Shown in pieces: positions 48,550 to 61,963 of a stretch of 64,000 nucleotides of DNA (within the stretch, counting starts at the first letter, position 1; each line of letters begins with the position of its first letter). Below the pieces are notes generated by a model that was given only the letters and a program-made list of their open reading frames with translations, was not told the DNA's origin and searched no databases. Source of the DNA: Microbacterium sp. RURRCA19A (GTDB taxonomy: Bacteria > Actinomycetota > Actinomycetes > Actinomycetales > Microbacteriaceae); assembly GCF_900156455.1 (NCBI RefSeq), contig NZ_FTNQ01000001.1:620001-684000 (forward strand). Direction: 5' to 3'. A program made the position numbers and the translations under genes.

Positions 48550-49104
48550 TCAGCCGCGCCGAGCGAACGCTTCGCTCGTCCAACGTGCGAACAGGTCCCA
48601 CGGGTCGTCCACGCCTGCGGAGAGCGAGTCGATGTGCGTGTCGAGGGCCTCGCTGAGGGCGAACCACTCCGACCCGCCCAGCCGCTCGGCGGCGAACTGC
48701 GCGTGTCGGCGCTTCTCGACCGACCGGTCGCCCTGTTCGAACGCGAGGAGCTCATCGTGGCGGATCGCCCGAAGTCGCTGCCGGGGCTGAGCGCTCGTGC
48801 CGATCTTCACGCGATCTCGGAACCGCAGGTAATAGACCACGTCGACACGGGGTGGGGGCAGCTCACCGTCCACGGGCTCGCCGTGGCGCCATTCGCACAC
48901 GGCGCAGAGCCATCCGCTCGGCCAGCGAACACCCCACCGTGAACCGCACAACAGGCACGGCGTCGGCAGGACGTCGGCGACTCCGTCGCGGCGTCCCACC
49001 CATTCCGCGGCGACGATCAGGTGTTCCTGGCACATACGGAGTGGAGCATCCGGCGCAGCGACGGCACCGCACGCGGGCACGAGGCAGAGGGCCTGTTCGC
49101 TCAT
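48550..49104 (-). CDS. GIY-YIG (T5orf172/MUG113-like) protein with N-terminal Cys clusters
   Basis: This 184-aa protein joins two parts. Residues 1-72 hold C7, C12, C25 and H28 and then C50, C53, C67 and C70, probably two zinc sites. Residues 88-160 look like the T5orf172 branch of GIY-YIG nucleases: VVYYLRFRDRVKIGTS at the GIY-YIG position, an arginine in RQRLRAI, and E130 with HAQF and EWFAL at the end. It could cut or only bind DNA. No mobile element is near. It lies 39 bp downstream of the GH13 gene on the same strand. Confidence 0.78.
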   Translation of the reverse strand: MSEQALCLVPACGAVAAPDAPLRMCQEHLIVAAEWVGRRDGVADVLPTPCLLCGSRWGVRWPSGWLCAVCEWRHGEPVDGELPPPRVDVVYYLRFRDRVKIGTSAQPRQRLRAIRHDELLAFEQGDRSVEKRRHAQFAAERLGGSEWFALSEALDTHIDSLSAGVDDPWDLFARWTSEAFARRG

Positions 49105-49143
49105 GCCCGAAGCGTAGGCGAGACCCCCGACACGAGCTCCCGG

Positions 49144-51435
49144 TCAGCCCTCCGTCGGCTCCGGCGCCTGGAGCCGCAGGAAGAGGCCGGCGTAGGGTCC
49201 CAGTTCGAGCGCGAAGCTCTGCAGCTCGTCGACGCGTCCCACGACGTCGCCCGTCGCGGCATCCACCGCGGTGCTCTGCGGAACCAGCCACTCCGAACGC
49301 ACCGTCCCCTCGATGCTCTCGCCCGAGAAGTTGAGCACGGTGATCTGCAGGAGCGCATCCTCCCGACGGCGATCGCCGCCGTCGAGGCGATGGACCATGA
49401 CGAGCATGCTGGGATGCCCCACCTGCGGGATGTCGACCTGGGAGGCCACGGCGATCTCGTTCTCGCTCCTGATCCGGAGGATGTCGCGGAGCCCGGCGAG
49501 GAAGGACTCCGGATCGGCCTGCTGACGGGCGAGGGATCCGTACAGCGACCGGGCGCGCGGCATCCCCGAGGCGGAGGTCGACGCCTCCGGAGCCACGTCG
49601 AGCAGGTCGTGAGCTCCCCGTTCGATCCAGCGTGTGTCACCGGAGGAGATGAGGTGATGGACATCCGCCGCCGGGACGGTGAGCGACCCCGTGAGGTCCC
49701 AACCGGAGAGGGCGAAGACACCGGGCTGCCACGAGTTGTACTTCGCCAGCAGCAGATGCGCGTCGCGGATCGCGGGGACGTCGGATTCGGTGATGTCGTC
49801 GAGCGTCGCCTTGCCCTGCGTCGCGGCGATGAGGGACGCCGTCGTGCAGGCGATGCCGTTCTGCGTGAAGACGAGGTTGTAGTCCGCGTCGACGGTGAGG
49901 GACTGCGTGAGCTCGCCGCGCACGGTCTCGGCGATCTCCGCGCCCGTCGACTCGCCGTGGCGGAACGGGTAGACGGTGTCGCGGTGAGTCGTGGCCCAGT
50001 GGACCAGCTCGTACGTCAGCTCGTCGTGGTTCTGCATGCCGTGGACCAACTGCGCGGGCTCGACACCGGTCTCCAACGCTGTGGTGAGCGCGAGCCGCAG
50101 GAACTCCGTGTTGGCCGTCGCGAGGGCGTGCTGATAGCCGGGACGCGTGACGAAGTCATAGGACAGATCCGCGCCCACAGCCCCCGTGTCGCGGATGTCC
50201 TCCATCGTGAGGTTCAACTCCTGGAAGGTGAAGCCGCCCACCTTGCGCACCATCCCCGCGATGATGTGGTTCGCGGCGTGCGAGAGCGGATGGCCTTCCG
50301 ACCATGCCGGCAGTCCCTCCGCGCTCTTCTCGACTCCGAGGAACCCGTTCGCATCCAGCCGCAACGCACTCGTGCCGAGGTCACCGAGGGAGTGGAGCGC
50401 GTCGCCGATCACCAGACGCATGCCCGCGAAGGTGGGGTCCAGCCAGTTGATGGACGGCTGGCCCTCCTTGAAGTAGTGCAGGTACACCCAGCGGCGTTCG
50501 AGTCCGTCCGTGCCGACCACCGGCGCCGTGGCACTCCAGTTGGTCTCCTTGACCCCGGGCGTATAGAAGATCACGCGCTGCAGCTCGCCGATGATGTAGC
50601 CGCGGGCGCTCAGTTCGCGCTCCGTGTCGGCATCGAGGTTCACCGAGTCCCGACCGGCCGGGACCTCCGGGAGAAGGCCCCAATCCTCGCGGGGGATCTC
50701 GACCATGTGGTAGATCCCTGGGTAGTCCTTGTAGGCCATCTCCGCGAGACGGAAGTCCGCGCCCTTACCGGTGTGGCCGGGCACGATGTCGTCGATCACG
50801 CTGCCGCCGTGCGCCTCGGCAACGTCGGCCATGCGGCGGAAGGCGTTCTCATCACCGAACTCGGGATCGATCTGGGTACTGATGCGGTCGAAGTGCCCGT
50901 CGACGCTGGGGGTCTCCTGCCATCCGCTGATTCCCCCCGCCCGCTTGACGGGTCCGGTGTGGATGCCGTTGATCCCGACCCACTCGAAGGCCTCCCACAG
51001 CGCCTCGTCGCCGAGGGCGTCCAGGAAGGACTCCCCCGGTCGCGCCATGAGCGAGATCGGGTAGGCGGTGAACCACACATCCGTGGACTCGATCGCCCGC
51101 CGCGCATCCGGACGCGCGTAGGGATTGCGCCACATCGACGGCTGTCCCGAGAGCTGGCGGCTGAGCACGTCGGCATCTTTGAGCATCGACTGCCGGACGA
51201 GCCACTCGACGTACGACGGATTGCCGCCGTTCGCGTTACGCGGATCCGTGAGGAACCGACGCAGCGTCCCCCCACGGAACTGGTCGCGCGGACGCAGACG
51301 GCGAGGGCGCGCAGGATACCGCTGTTCGTCGTAGCTGATCTCGGCCACCGGCTCCCCGGCCTCGTCGCCCGTGATGCTGCTGTCGATACCGTCCTCCGGC
51401 GTCCGTGCTGTCGTCAGCTCGTCGGCGTCGTCCAC
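49144..51435 (-). CDS. GH13 alpha-amylase-family enzyme, trehalose-synthase-like
   Basis: The 763-aa enzyme has the four conserved GH13 regions in altered form: DDIVPGHTG (region I), ALRLDANGF with the nucleophile aspartate (II), FTFQELNL with the acid/base glutamate (III) and QNHDELTYEL (IV). The NHDELT sequence is characteristic of trehalose synthase (maltose alpha-glucosyltransferase), which interconverts maltose and trehalose. The protein is longer than usual TreS (about 600) with a divergent N-terminal 100 residues. The start is GTG 51435, six bases after a perfect GAGGAGG; the ATG five codons upstream would overlap that site. Confidence 0.82.
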   Translation of the reverse strand: MDDADELTTARTPEDGIDSSITGDEAGEPVAEISYDEQRYPARPRRLRPRDQFRGGTLRRFLTDPRNANGGNPSYVEWLVRQSMLKDADVLSRQLSGQPSMWRNPYARPDARRAIESTDVWFTAYPISLMARPGESFLDALGDEALWEAFEWVGINGIHTGPVKRAGGISGWQETPSVDGHFDRISTQIDPEFGDENAFRRMADVAEAHGGSVIDDIVPGHTGKGADFRLAEMAYKDYPGIYHMVEIPREDWGLLPEVPAGRDSVNLDADTERELSARGYIIGELQRVIFYTPGVKETNWSATAPVVGTDGLERRWVYLHYFKEGQPSINWLDPTFAGMRLVIGDALHSLGDLGTSALRLDANGFLGVEKSAEGLPAWSEGHPLSHAANHIIAGMVRKVGGFTFQELNLTMEDIRDTGAVGADLSYDFVTRPGYQHALATANTEFLRLALTTALETGVEPAQLVHGMQNHDELTYELVHWATTHRDTVYPFRHGESTGAEIAETVRGELTQSLTVDADYNLVFTQNGIACTTASLIAATQGKATLDDITESDVPAIRDAHLLLAKYNSWQPGVFALSGWDLTGSLTVPAADVHHLISSGDTRWIERGAHDLLDVAPEASTSASGMPRARSLYGSLARQQADPESFLAGLRDILRIRSENEIAVASQVDIPQVGHPSMLVMVHRLDGGDRRREDALLQITVLNFSGESIEGTVRSEWLVPQSTAVDAATGDVVGRVDELQSFALELGPYAGLFLRLQAPEPTEG

Positions 51436-51524
51436 TCGCGACCTCCTCATGTCGTCGTACCGACGCTAGTCGGGATGCACGACATCGTGGTGAGGGATTG
51501 ACCCGGATCCGCGCGAACCTCGCC

Positions 51525-52733
51525 TCACGAGACGCGGGGCGGGCGCAGTGCCGCCCACGCGAGCATCGCGGCGATCGCGCACATCGCGATCACGGAGCCC
51601 ACGAACCACGTCCACCCGATCGTCGTGAAGACCCCTCCGAGCAACCACCCGAAGAGGCTGGACCCGCCGTAGTAGCCGAGGTAGTACAACGAGGATGCCT
51701 GTGCACGCGCGTCCGGCTCCGCCGCGACCGGCGTCCACCCGGATGCCACCGAGTGCGCGGCGAAGAAGCCCGCCGTGAACACGACGAGACCCACGATGAC
51801 CACGATCGTCGACGGCACCGCCATGAGCGCTGCACCGACCGCAGTGATCGCGACCGAGGCCAGGAGCACCGGGAAGCGTCCGCGCCGGACGGCGACGGCG
51901 CCCGCGCGAGGCGAGGACACGGTCCCGGCCAGGTAGGCCAGGAAGAGGAGCGTCACGACCGCGGGCGAGAGCGCGAACGGAGGTTCGGTGAGGTGGAACC
52001 CGAGGTAGTTGTACACCGCCACGAAGGCCCCCATCAGCAGGAATCCTTGCGCGTAGAGCGCCAACTGGGTCGGCGACCGGAGGTTGACGCGCAGACGCGA
52101 CATCACCGACTGTCCCGGACGGGCACGCATCCGGCCCGGAACGAACCCGCGCGCGGCGGGGACGAGGAGCAGGAATATCGCGGCCGCGACCGCGCACAGA
52201 AGAATCACGGATGCCACGCCCCACCGCCATCCCGCGACCTCACCGATCGGGCCCGAGACGAGCCGCCCGCTGAGGCCTCCCACGGTCGTACCCGCGATGT
52301 AGGCCCCCGCCGCCGCAGCGACATGTCGTGGGGCGACCTCTTCACTCAGGTAGGCGAGTGCGACCGCGGGCACGGCCCCCAAGGAGGCTCCCTCGAGCAG
52401 ACGCAGCGCGAGGAGGACGGTGATGTCCTGAGAGAACGCCGCCGCCGCACCCAACAGGGTCGCGGCGATCACTCCCCACGCCATGGCGGGGACACGGCCC
52501 AGCCGATCCGCGACGAGCGACCACGGCAGGACCGCCACCGCCAGACCGAGAGTGGAGGCGGAAACGGTCAGCGCCGCCGTCGCGGGGTCGCTCCCGGTGT
52601 CCGCGGCGATCTGCGGGAGCAGGGCCTGCGTCGCGTAGAGCTGCGCGAACGTCGCCACGCCCCCGAAGAACAGCCCCACGAGAAGTCGGCGGTAGTCACG
52701 GCTTCCAGGTACATGTCCTTGAAACCCACTCAC
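51525..52733 (-). CDS. Major facilitator superfamily transporter
   Basis: This 402-aa, 12-TM permease has the MFS motif A between TM2 and TM3 (SLVADRLGRVPAM) and a QALLPQIAADTG start like YnfM/arabinose-efflux-type proteins. The substrate cannot be told; export of a drug or metabolite is the usual guess. GTG 52733 has a weak site. It lies 90 bp upstream of the GH13 gene and just beyond the terminators of the rRNA operon, which transcribes in the same direction. Confidence 0.85.
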   Translation of the reverse strand: MSGFQGHVPGSRDYRRLLVGLFFGGVATFAQLYATQALLPQIAADTGSDPATAALTVSASTLGLAVAVLPWSLVADRLGRVPAMAWGVIAATLLGAAAAFSQDITVLLALRLLEGASLGAVPAVALAYLSEEVAPRHVAAAAGAYIAGTTVGGLSGRLVSGPIGEVAGWRWGVASVILLCAVAAAIFLLLVPAARGFVPGRMRARPGQSVMSRLRVNLRSPTQLALYAQGFLLMGAFVAVYNYLGFHLTEPPFALSPAVVTLLFLAYLAGTVSSPRAGAVAVRRGRFPVLLASVAITAVGAALMAVPSTIVVIVGLVVFTAGFFAAHSVASGWTPVAAEPDARAQASSLYYLGYYGGSSLFGWLLGGVFTTIGWTWFVGSVIAMCAIAAMLAWAALRPPRVS

Positions 52734-52777
52734 GCACCGACCCTATCCGTTGCTCGAACGGCGCCCACCAACGCAAA

Positions 52778-52817
52778 AGGCGTCGATCTCGCCTCGAAAG
52801 AGGTTCGATCGACGCCT
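52778..52817 (-). terminator. Second hairpin downstream of the rRNA operon
   Basis: The 11-base arms AGGCGTCGATC and GATCGACGCCT enclose an inner CCTC-GAAA-GAGG tetraloop hairpin. Outside it, GTTGCTC (52749-52755) and GAGCAAC (52819-52825) add a further pairing. Together with the next hairpin it shields the MFS gene from rRNA transcription. Confidence 0.65.
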
Positions 52818-52843
52818 GGAGCAACGAATTGTGTCCGTATATG

Positions 52844-52877
52844 CGAAATGGCCACCCAGCGTTGGGTGGCCATTTCG
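52844..52877 (-). terminator. Primary rRNA operon terminator
   Basis: The arms CGAAATGGCCACCCA and TGGGTGGCCATTTCG form a 15-bp stem with a 4-base loop, 13 bp after the 5S rRNA gene on the minus strand. Confidence 0.85.
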
Positions 52878-52889
52878 TCTTAGAAGAAG

Positions 52890-53007
52890 TCCGGCGGTGT
52901 CCTACTCTCCCACAGGGTCCCCCCTGCAGTACCATCGGCGCTGAGAGGCTTAGCTTCCGGGTTCGGAATGTAACCGGGCGTTTCCCTCTCGCTATGGCCG
53001 CCGAAAC
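52890..53007 (-). rRNA. rrf: 5S ribosomal RNA
   Basis: Read on the minus strand it begins GTTTCGGCGGCCATAGCG and contains the conserved CCGAACCCGGAAGCTAAG, ending with CCGCCGGAC complementary to the start. The length of about 118 nt is normal. The ends are judged by eye to within a few bases. Confidence 0.93.
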
Positions 53008-53112
53008 ACTATTGATGTTTCAAAAACCAACAACGATCATGTCATTGTTGCGTTCCCGACCGTACATCGAGAACCACTCAGTGGACGCAAGCACCAAAAA
53101 CGGTGTGTTATC

Positions 53113-58159
<5,047 letters not shown>

Positions 58160-58340
58160 AAAGAAAAATGCCCACCCAACCGGAATAAAGTCGGGACAAG
58201 CGAGTTCAATCTGACCAAACAGGAAGTCAAAACTGACTATCCAGATGCCAACCCCCGAAAGAGTTGGACTTTGATCCAAAGGAATTTCTCGCAATCCGAA
58301 AAACGGACCGACGAGGAATAAATTGGCATTTGACAAGTGC

Positions 58341-58360
58341 ACGCTGTTGAGTTCTCAAGG
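58341..58360 (-). promoter_or_regulatory. rRNA leader antitermination/processing box
   Basis: CCTTGAGAACTCAACAGCGT on the minus strand, about 180 bp before 16S, is a known actinobacterial rRNA leader element. Its core TTGAGAACT recurs in the spacer. Confidence 0.6.
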
Positions 58361-58496
58361 AACGGACGCACCCACAGAACCAGTCCCTAGACCGTAACCG
58401 TGAGGCAGTTCACTTCTATATGTGCCACCGCGCTACAAATCACACGAGAATCCGAGGATTCGGTCATGGAAGACAAGCGCCGAGTGGCAGAATCCG

Positions 58497-58525
58497 ATGT
58501 TAGACCTTCAAGCCGAAGCTTGCAA
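58497..58525 (-). promoter_or_regulatory. Likely rRNA promoter (sigma-70 type)
   Basis: On the minus strand TTGCAA (58520-58525) and TAACAT (58497-58502) are separated by exactly 17 bases, about 340 bp upstream of 16S and inside the AT-richer leader. Confidence 0.6.
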
Positions 58526-58736
58526 GTTCTGATCTGGGTTGTTCACCGCTTGAGAGGACGCGGGGCCTTCCGGCCGCTCCGCTCTCCCCTGTGGGGCGAA
58601 CAAGTAATAAGTTACGCGGATCCGGCCCACCCGTCCAATCCACACCGCACCCCGGGCGTGTCGCACCCCAGAATCCGCGGAAAAACGCGGAACTACGGCG
58701 TTCGAGCCGCACGCGGCCGTCTGGCCCTCCTGAGGG

Positions 58737-58907
58737 TCAGATTCGCGAGGGGATCGACGCCTGCGGGGCCGCGGCATCCATCGATCCCCCGGTGAACTCG
58801 ATGCCACCGAAGAAGATCACCCCGAAGACCAGCACGTATACGAACGCGATCGCGAGGAAGAGCACGGCGGAGCCGGCGAGAGCGAGGAGGAGCGGGAGTC
58901 GCGACAT
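58737..58907 (-). CDS. Small hypothetical membrane protein (56 aa)
   Basis: The predicted product starts MSRLPLLLALAGSAVL, has one long hydrophobic stretch (about residues 4-36, perhaps two short helices) and a short polar tail. It begins with two ATGs in a row behind GAGGGC. It lies between the rRNA promoter region and rpsA on the same strand, after the rpsA terminator. Composition and hydrophobicity look real, but I know no family. Confidence 0.5.
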   Translation of the reverse strand: MSRLPLLLALAGSAVLFLAIAFVYVLVFGVIFFGGIEFTGGSMDAAAPQASIPSRI

Positions 58908-58964
58908 CATGCCCTCATCATCCAGAAGACAGGCGTCGGGTGAGGGGGGCTTGCGCAAGAACGA

Positions 58965-59002
58965 CCGAAGGCCGGCACCTCCGCAGAGGTACCGGCCTTC
59001 GG
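58965..59002 (-). terminator. Terminator of rpsA
   Basis: The arms CCGAAGGCCGG and CCGGCCTTCGG, with inner ACCTC/GAGGT pairing, form a long stem 14 bp after the rpsA stop. Confidence 0.8.
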
Positions 59003-59016
59003 TGAGGACGAGAGGA

Positions 59017-60471
59017 TCAGCGACCGCTGAGCTTCTCCCGCAGTGCGGCGAGGGACTCGTCGTCCGCGAGGGTGCCCTGGGCGGGCGACTCGGACGAGAA
59101 GGATCCACCGAACGAACCCGAGTCGATCGGGTTGGCAGCCTCGGCCTCGAGGGCCTTGGCGACGGCGGCCTTGTGAGCCTCCCAACGACCCTGTGCAGCG
59201 GCGTACTCCTGCTCCCACGCCTCGCGCTGGGTGTCGAAGCCCTCGAGCCAGGCACCCGACTCGGGGTCGAAGCCCTCGGGGTACTTGTACTCGCCACGCT
59301 CGTCGTACTCCGTGACCATGCCGTACAGGGCAGGGTCGAACTCGGTGCCGTTGGGGTCGACCGACTCGTTGGCCTGCTTGAGCGACAGCGAGATGCGGCG
59401 ACGCTCGAGATCGATGTCGATGATCTTGACGAAGACCTCTTCGCCGACCGACACGACCTGCTCGGCGAGCTCGACGTGCTTGCCCGACAGCTCGGAGATG
59501 TGCACGAGGCCCTCGATGCCGTCCGCCACACGGACGAAGGCACCGAACGGAACGAGCTTGGTGACCTTGCCCGGAGCGATCTGACCGATCGCGTGGGTAC
59601 GGGCGAACACCTGCCACGGGTCTTCCTGGGTGGCCTTGAGCGAGAGCGACACGCGCTCGCGGTCGAGGTCGACCTCGAGGATCTCGACGGTGACCTCCTG
59701 GCCCACCTCGACGACCTCGGAGGCGTGCTCGATGTGCTTCCAGGAGAGCTCGGAGACGTGGACGAGACCGTCCACGCCGCCCAGGTCGACGAACGCACCG
59801 AAGTTGACGATCGACGAGACCGTGCCCTTGCGGACCTGACCCTTGTGGAGGTTGTTGAGGAACGTGGTGCGCGACTCGGACTGCGTCTGCTCGAGCAGGG
59901 CGCGGCGCGAGAGCACGACGTTGTTGCGGTTCTTGTCGAGTTCGAGGATCTTCGCCTCGATCTCCTGGCCGAGGTACGGCGTGAGGTCGCGGACACGGCG
60001 GAGCTCGATGAGCGAAGCCGGCAGGAAGCCACGGAGACCGATGTCGACGATGAGACCGCCCTTGACGACCTCGATCACGGAGCCGGTGACCACACCGTCG
60101 TTCTCCTTGATCTTCTCGACGTCGCCCCACGCGCGCTCGTACTGTGCGCGCTTCTTGGACAGGATCAGACGGCCTTCCTTGTCCTCCTTCTGGAGAACGA
60201 GGGCCTCGACGTGATCGCCGACGTTGACGACCTCGTTCGGGTCGACGTCGTGCTTGATCGAAAGCTCACGCGAGGGGATGACACCCTCGGTCTTGTAACC
60301 GACGTCGAGGAGGACCTCGTCGCGGTCGATCTTCACCACGGTGCCCTCGATGAGGTCGCCGTCGTTGAAGAACTTCAGGGTCTTTTCGACCGCGGCCAGG
60401 AAGTCTTCAGCAGAGCCGATGTCGTTGATCGCGACCTGCTTGATGGCCGGGGCGGTCGTTGCGGTAGTCAT
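59017..60471 (-). CDS. rpsA: 30S ribosomal protein S1
   Basis: The 484-aa protein contains four S1 RNA-binding domains (about residues 38-105, 125-190, 210-280 and 295-365), as in other actinobacteria; the last two have GAFVDLGGVDGLVHVSELSW and GAFVRVADGIEGLVHISELS. A C-terminal, acidic, Ala/Ser-rich tail of about 110 residues follows. S1 helps the ribosome bind mRNA. ATG 60471 has AGGA 11 bases upstream. It is separated from coaE-uvrB, its neighbours in several actinobacteria. Confidence 0.96.
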   Translation of the reverse strand: MTTATTAPAIKQVAINDIGSAEDFLAAVEKTLKFFNDGDLIEGTVVKIDRDEVLLDVGYKTEGVIPSRELSIKHDVDPNEVVNVGDHVEALVLQKEDKEGRLILSKKRAQYERAWGDVEKIKENDGVVTGSVIEVVKGGLIVDIGLRGFLPASLIELRRVRDLTPYLGQEIEAKILELDKNRNNVVLSRRALLEQTQSESRTTFLNNLHKGQVRKGTVSSIVNFGAFVDLGGVDGLVHVSELSWKHIEHASEVVEVGQEVTVEILEVDLDRERVSLSLKATQEDPWQVFARTHAIGQIAPGKVTKLVPFGAFVRVADGIEGLVHISELSGKHVELAEQVVSVGEEVFVKIIDIDLERRRISLSLKQANESVDPNGTEFDPALYGMVTEYDERGEYKYPEGFDPESGAWLEGFDTQREAWEQEYAAAQGRWEAHKAAVAKALEAEAANPIDSGSFGGSFSSESPAQGTLADDESLAALREKLSGR

Positions 60472-60946
60472 GTAGTGGGTTGTCCTAGTTGGATTGGTGT
60501 CGGGCTTCGACTCTTACGACGCGACCCGGGAGGATCCCGCCGGCCGGGGCACCCCCGCCCGAGGGCGAACGGATGCCGCGAGCCGAAGCGAAGCGGAGTT
60601 TTTTCGTGCGATGCCACTGGGCCGGAGCCCAGGCGTGCGGAACGAGCCACACGAGTGACACTCGAGGTTACCAGAATCAGGGGCCTGTTCGCGGGGCGAC
60701 GCCGCGCTCCCGGATCAGCCCGCCGAGCCCGTCGTCGCCGTCGGAGCCGATCGGGGTCAGAACTCCTCCGCGGTGGTTCCGTCCCGGCGGCGGAAAGGTC
60801 ACGGATCAGCCCTTTTCCTGCCCCCGGAAATGCCTCACCGCCCAGGTTCCGTCCAGACTGGCGTGCCAGGCTCCCCGTTTCGTGCCCGCTTCCCGCGGAC
60901 CGGACGTGCGATACCCGCGCCGTCCTCCCGACACGAAACCGGTTTT
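60472..60946. other. Divergent intergenic region, rpsA and cell-wall protein
   Basis: The region is 475 bp with no gene I can support. On the minus strand TAACCT (60665-60670) could be the -10 of an rpsA promoter. Near 60600 there is a T6 run behind a weak GC hairpin on the plus strand. I looked for a cyclic-di-AMP (ydaO) riboswitch, which often precedes such wall-lytic genes in actinobacteria, and did not find its conserved blocks. Confidence 0.5.
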
Positions 60947-61903
60947 ATGCGCTCTGATTCGACGCCCTCCCCCAACCGCCGCGACCGTCGTCTGGCCTCC
61001 CGCCGGACACGACGCCGCCCCGCACTGACCGCCGGCGTCCTCGCCGTCGGAGTGCTCGCCACCGTGGCCCTCACGGGCACCGCTCCCGTGGCATCCGCCG
61101 CCCCCGCCGGCGACCTGTCGTCGGCCTCCTTCCGTCTCGCGAGCTTCTCCGCGCCCAGCGAGGCCGCGGCTCCCGAGGCCGTCGCCGCGCGCGCCGCGGT
61201 GACCGCCGCCGGCACCGTCTCCGATGCCGCCACCGCGGTGCAGAACGACATCGCGGCATCCGGACTGGACATCGGCCGGCCCGCGAGCGTCGACACCACC
61301 GAACTCACCGCCGCGACCCGGCGACTCACGGACGCCGAGACGCTCCCCGCGACGTTCCTTCCGGAGCTCACGGATCGCGTGACCGCCGCGACCTCCACGG
61401 TCAGCGAACGCGTCGCCGCACTGCGGGGCGCCCTCGACGCCGCCGTGGCCGAGAAGCAGGCGGAAGAAGCCGCCGAGAAGGCGCGCCAAGAGGCCGAGGC
61501 CGCCGCGCAGGCGAAGGCCGAACAGGAGGCCGCTGCGGCGTCGTCGTCGAGTGCTTCGGCGCCGATCGTCACCTCCGGCGGAGGCTCGGGCGACAACAGC
61601 GTCGGCGGCGCGCAGGCGACCGCCCGCGGCATGCTCGCCGGCTTCGGGTGGGGCGACGACCAGTTCTCGTGCCTCGTATCGCTGTGGAACAAGGAATCCG
61701 GCTGGAACGTCCGCGCGTATAACGCCGGAAGCGGCGCCTACGGCATCCCGCAGGCCCTCCCCGGCAGCAAGATGGGCTCGGCCGGCGCCGACTGGGAGAC
61801 CAACGCCGCCACCCAGATCTCCTGGGGTCTCGGCTACATCTCGGGCCGCTACGGCGACCCGTGCGGCGCCTGGGGCCACTCGCAGTCCACCGGCTGGTAC
61901 TGA
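60947..61903 (+). CDS. Secreted Apf/transglycosylase-like cell-wall protein
   Basis: The 318-aa protein has an Arg-rich N-terminus, a signal segment (about residues 28-55, cleavage near ASA-AP), an Ala-rich region and a coiled coil (about 165-200, AEKARQEAEAAAQAKAEQ). The C-terminal domain of about 95 residues matches aggregation-promoting-factor and lysozyme-like transglycosylases: LWNKESGWNVRAYN (probable catalytic Glu), SGAYGIPQALPGSKM and CGAWGHSQSTGWY. It probably cuts or remodels peptidoglycan. ATG 60947 lacks a ribosome site, which is odd for an exported protein. Confidence 0.85.
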   Translation: MRSDSTPSPNRRDRRLASRRTRRRPALTAGVLAVGVLATVALTGTAPVASAAPAGDLSSASFRLASFSAPSEAAAPEAVAARAAVTAAGTVSDAATAVQNDIAASGLDIGRPASVDTTELTAATRRLTDAETLPATFLPELTDRVTAATSTVSERVAALRGALDAAVAEKQAEEAAEKARQEAEAAAQAKAEQEAAAASSSSASAPIVTSGGGSGDNSVGGAQATARGMLAGFGWGDDQFSCLVSLWNKESGWNVRAYNAGSGAYGIPQALPGSKMGSAGADWETNAATQISWGLGYISGRYGDPCGAWGHSQSTGWY

Positions 61904-61915
61904 CCCCCGAAGAAT

Positions 61916-61957
61916 CACGAAGCGCCGTGCCGGAATGATCCGGCACGGCGCTTCGTG
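61916..61957. terminator. Bidirectional terminator
   Basis: A perfect 19-bp stem (CACGAAGCGCCGTGCCGGA and its complement) with an ATGA loop lies between the convergent wall protein and ubiB-like genes. Confidence 0.88.
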
Positions 61958-61963
61958 GTTCGG

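Larger units (their letters stand above)
58160..58736 (-). other. rRNA operon leader and promoter region
   Basis: This 577-bp non-coding region is visibly richer in A and T than its surroundings. It holds a promoter at 58497-58525, a second AT-rich patch CATATAG (minus strand, near 58420) that may be another -10, the antitermination box at 58341-58360, and an rRNA leader. I see no protein gene; the open frames here do not have gene-like composition. Confidence 0.75.

Noticed and set aside
58400..58795. Open frame of 131 codons on the plus strand over the rRNA promoter region
   Set aside because: No ribosome site, Arg/Pro/Ser-rich shadow composition, and it overlaps promoter elements.
60660..60946. 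ydaO (c-di-AMP) riboswitch before the wall protein
   Set aside because: GATCAGCCC occurs twice and CGCCGAGCC once, but the conserved GGGGGAACC and GGGTGAATCG blocks are missing.
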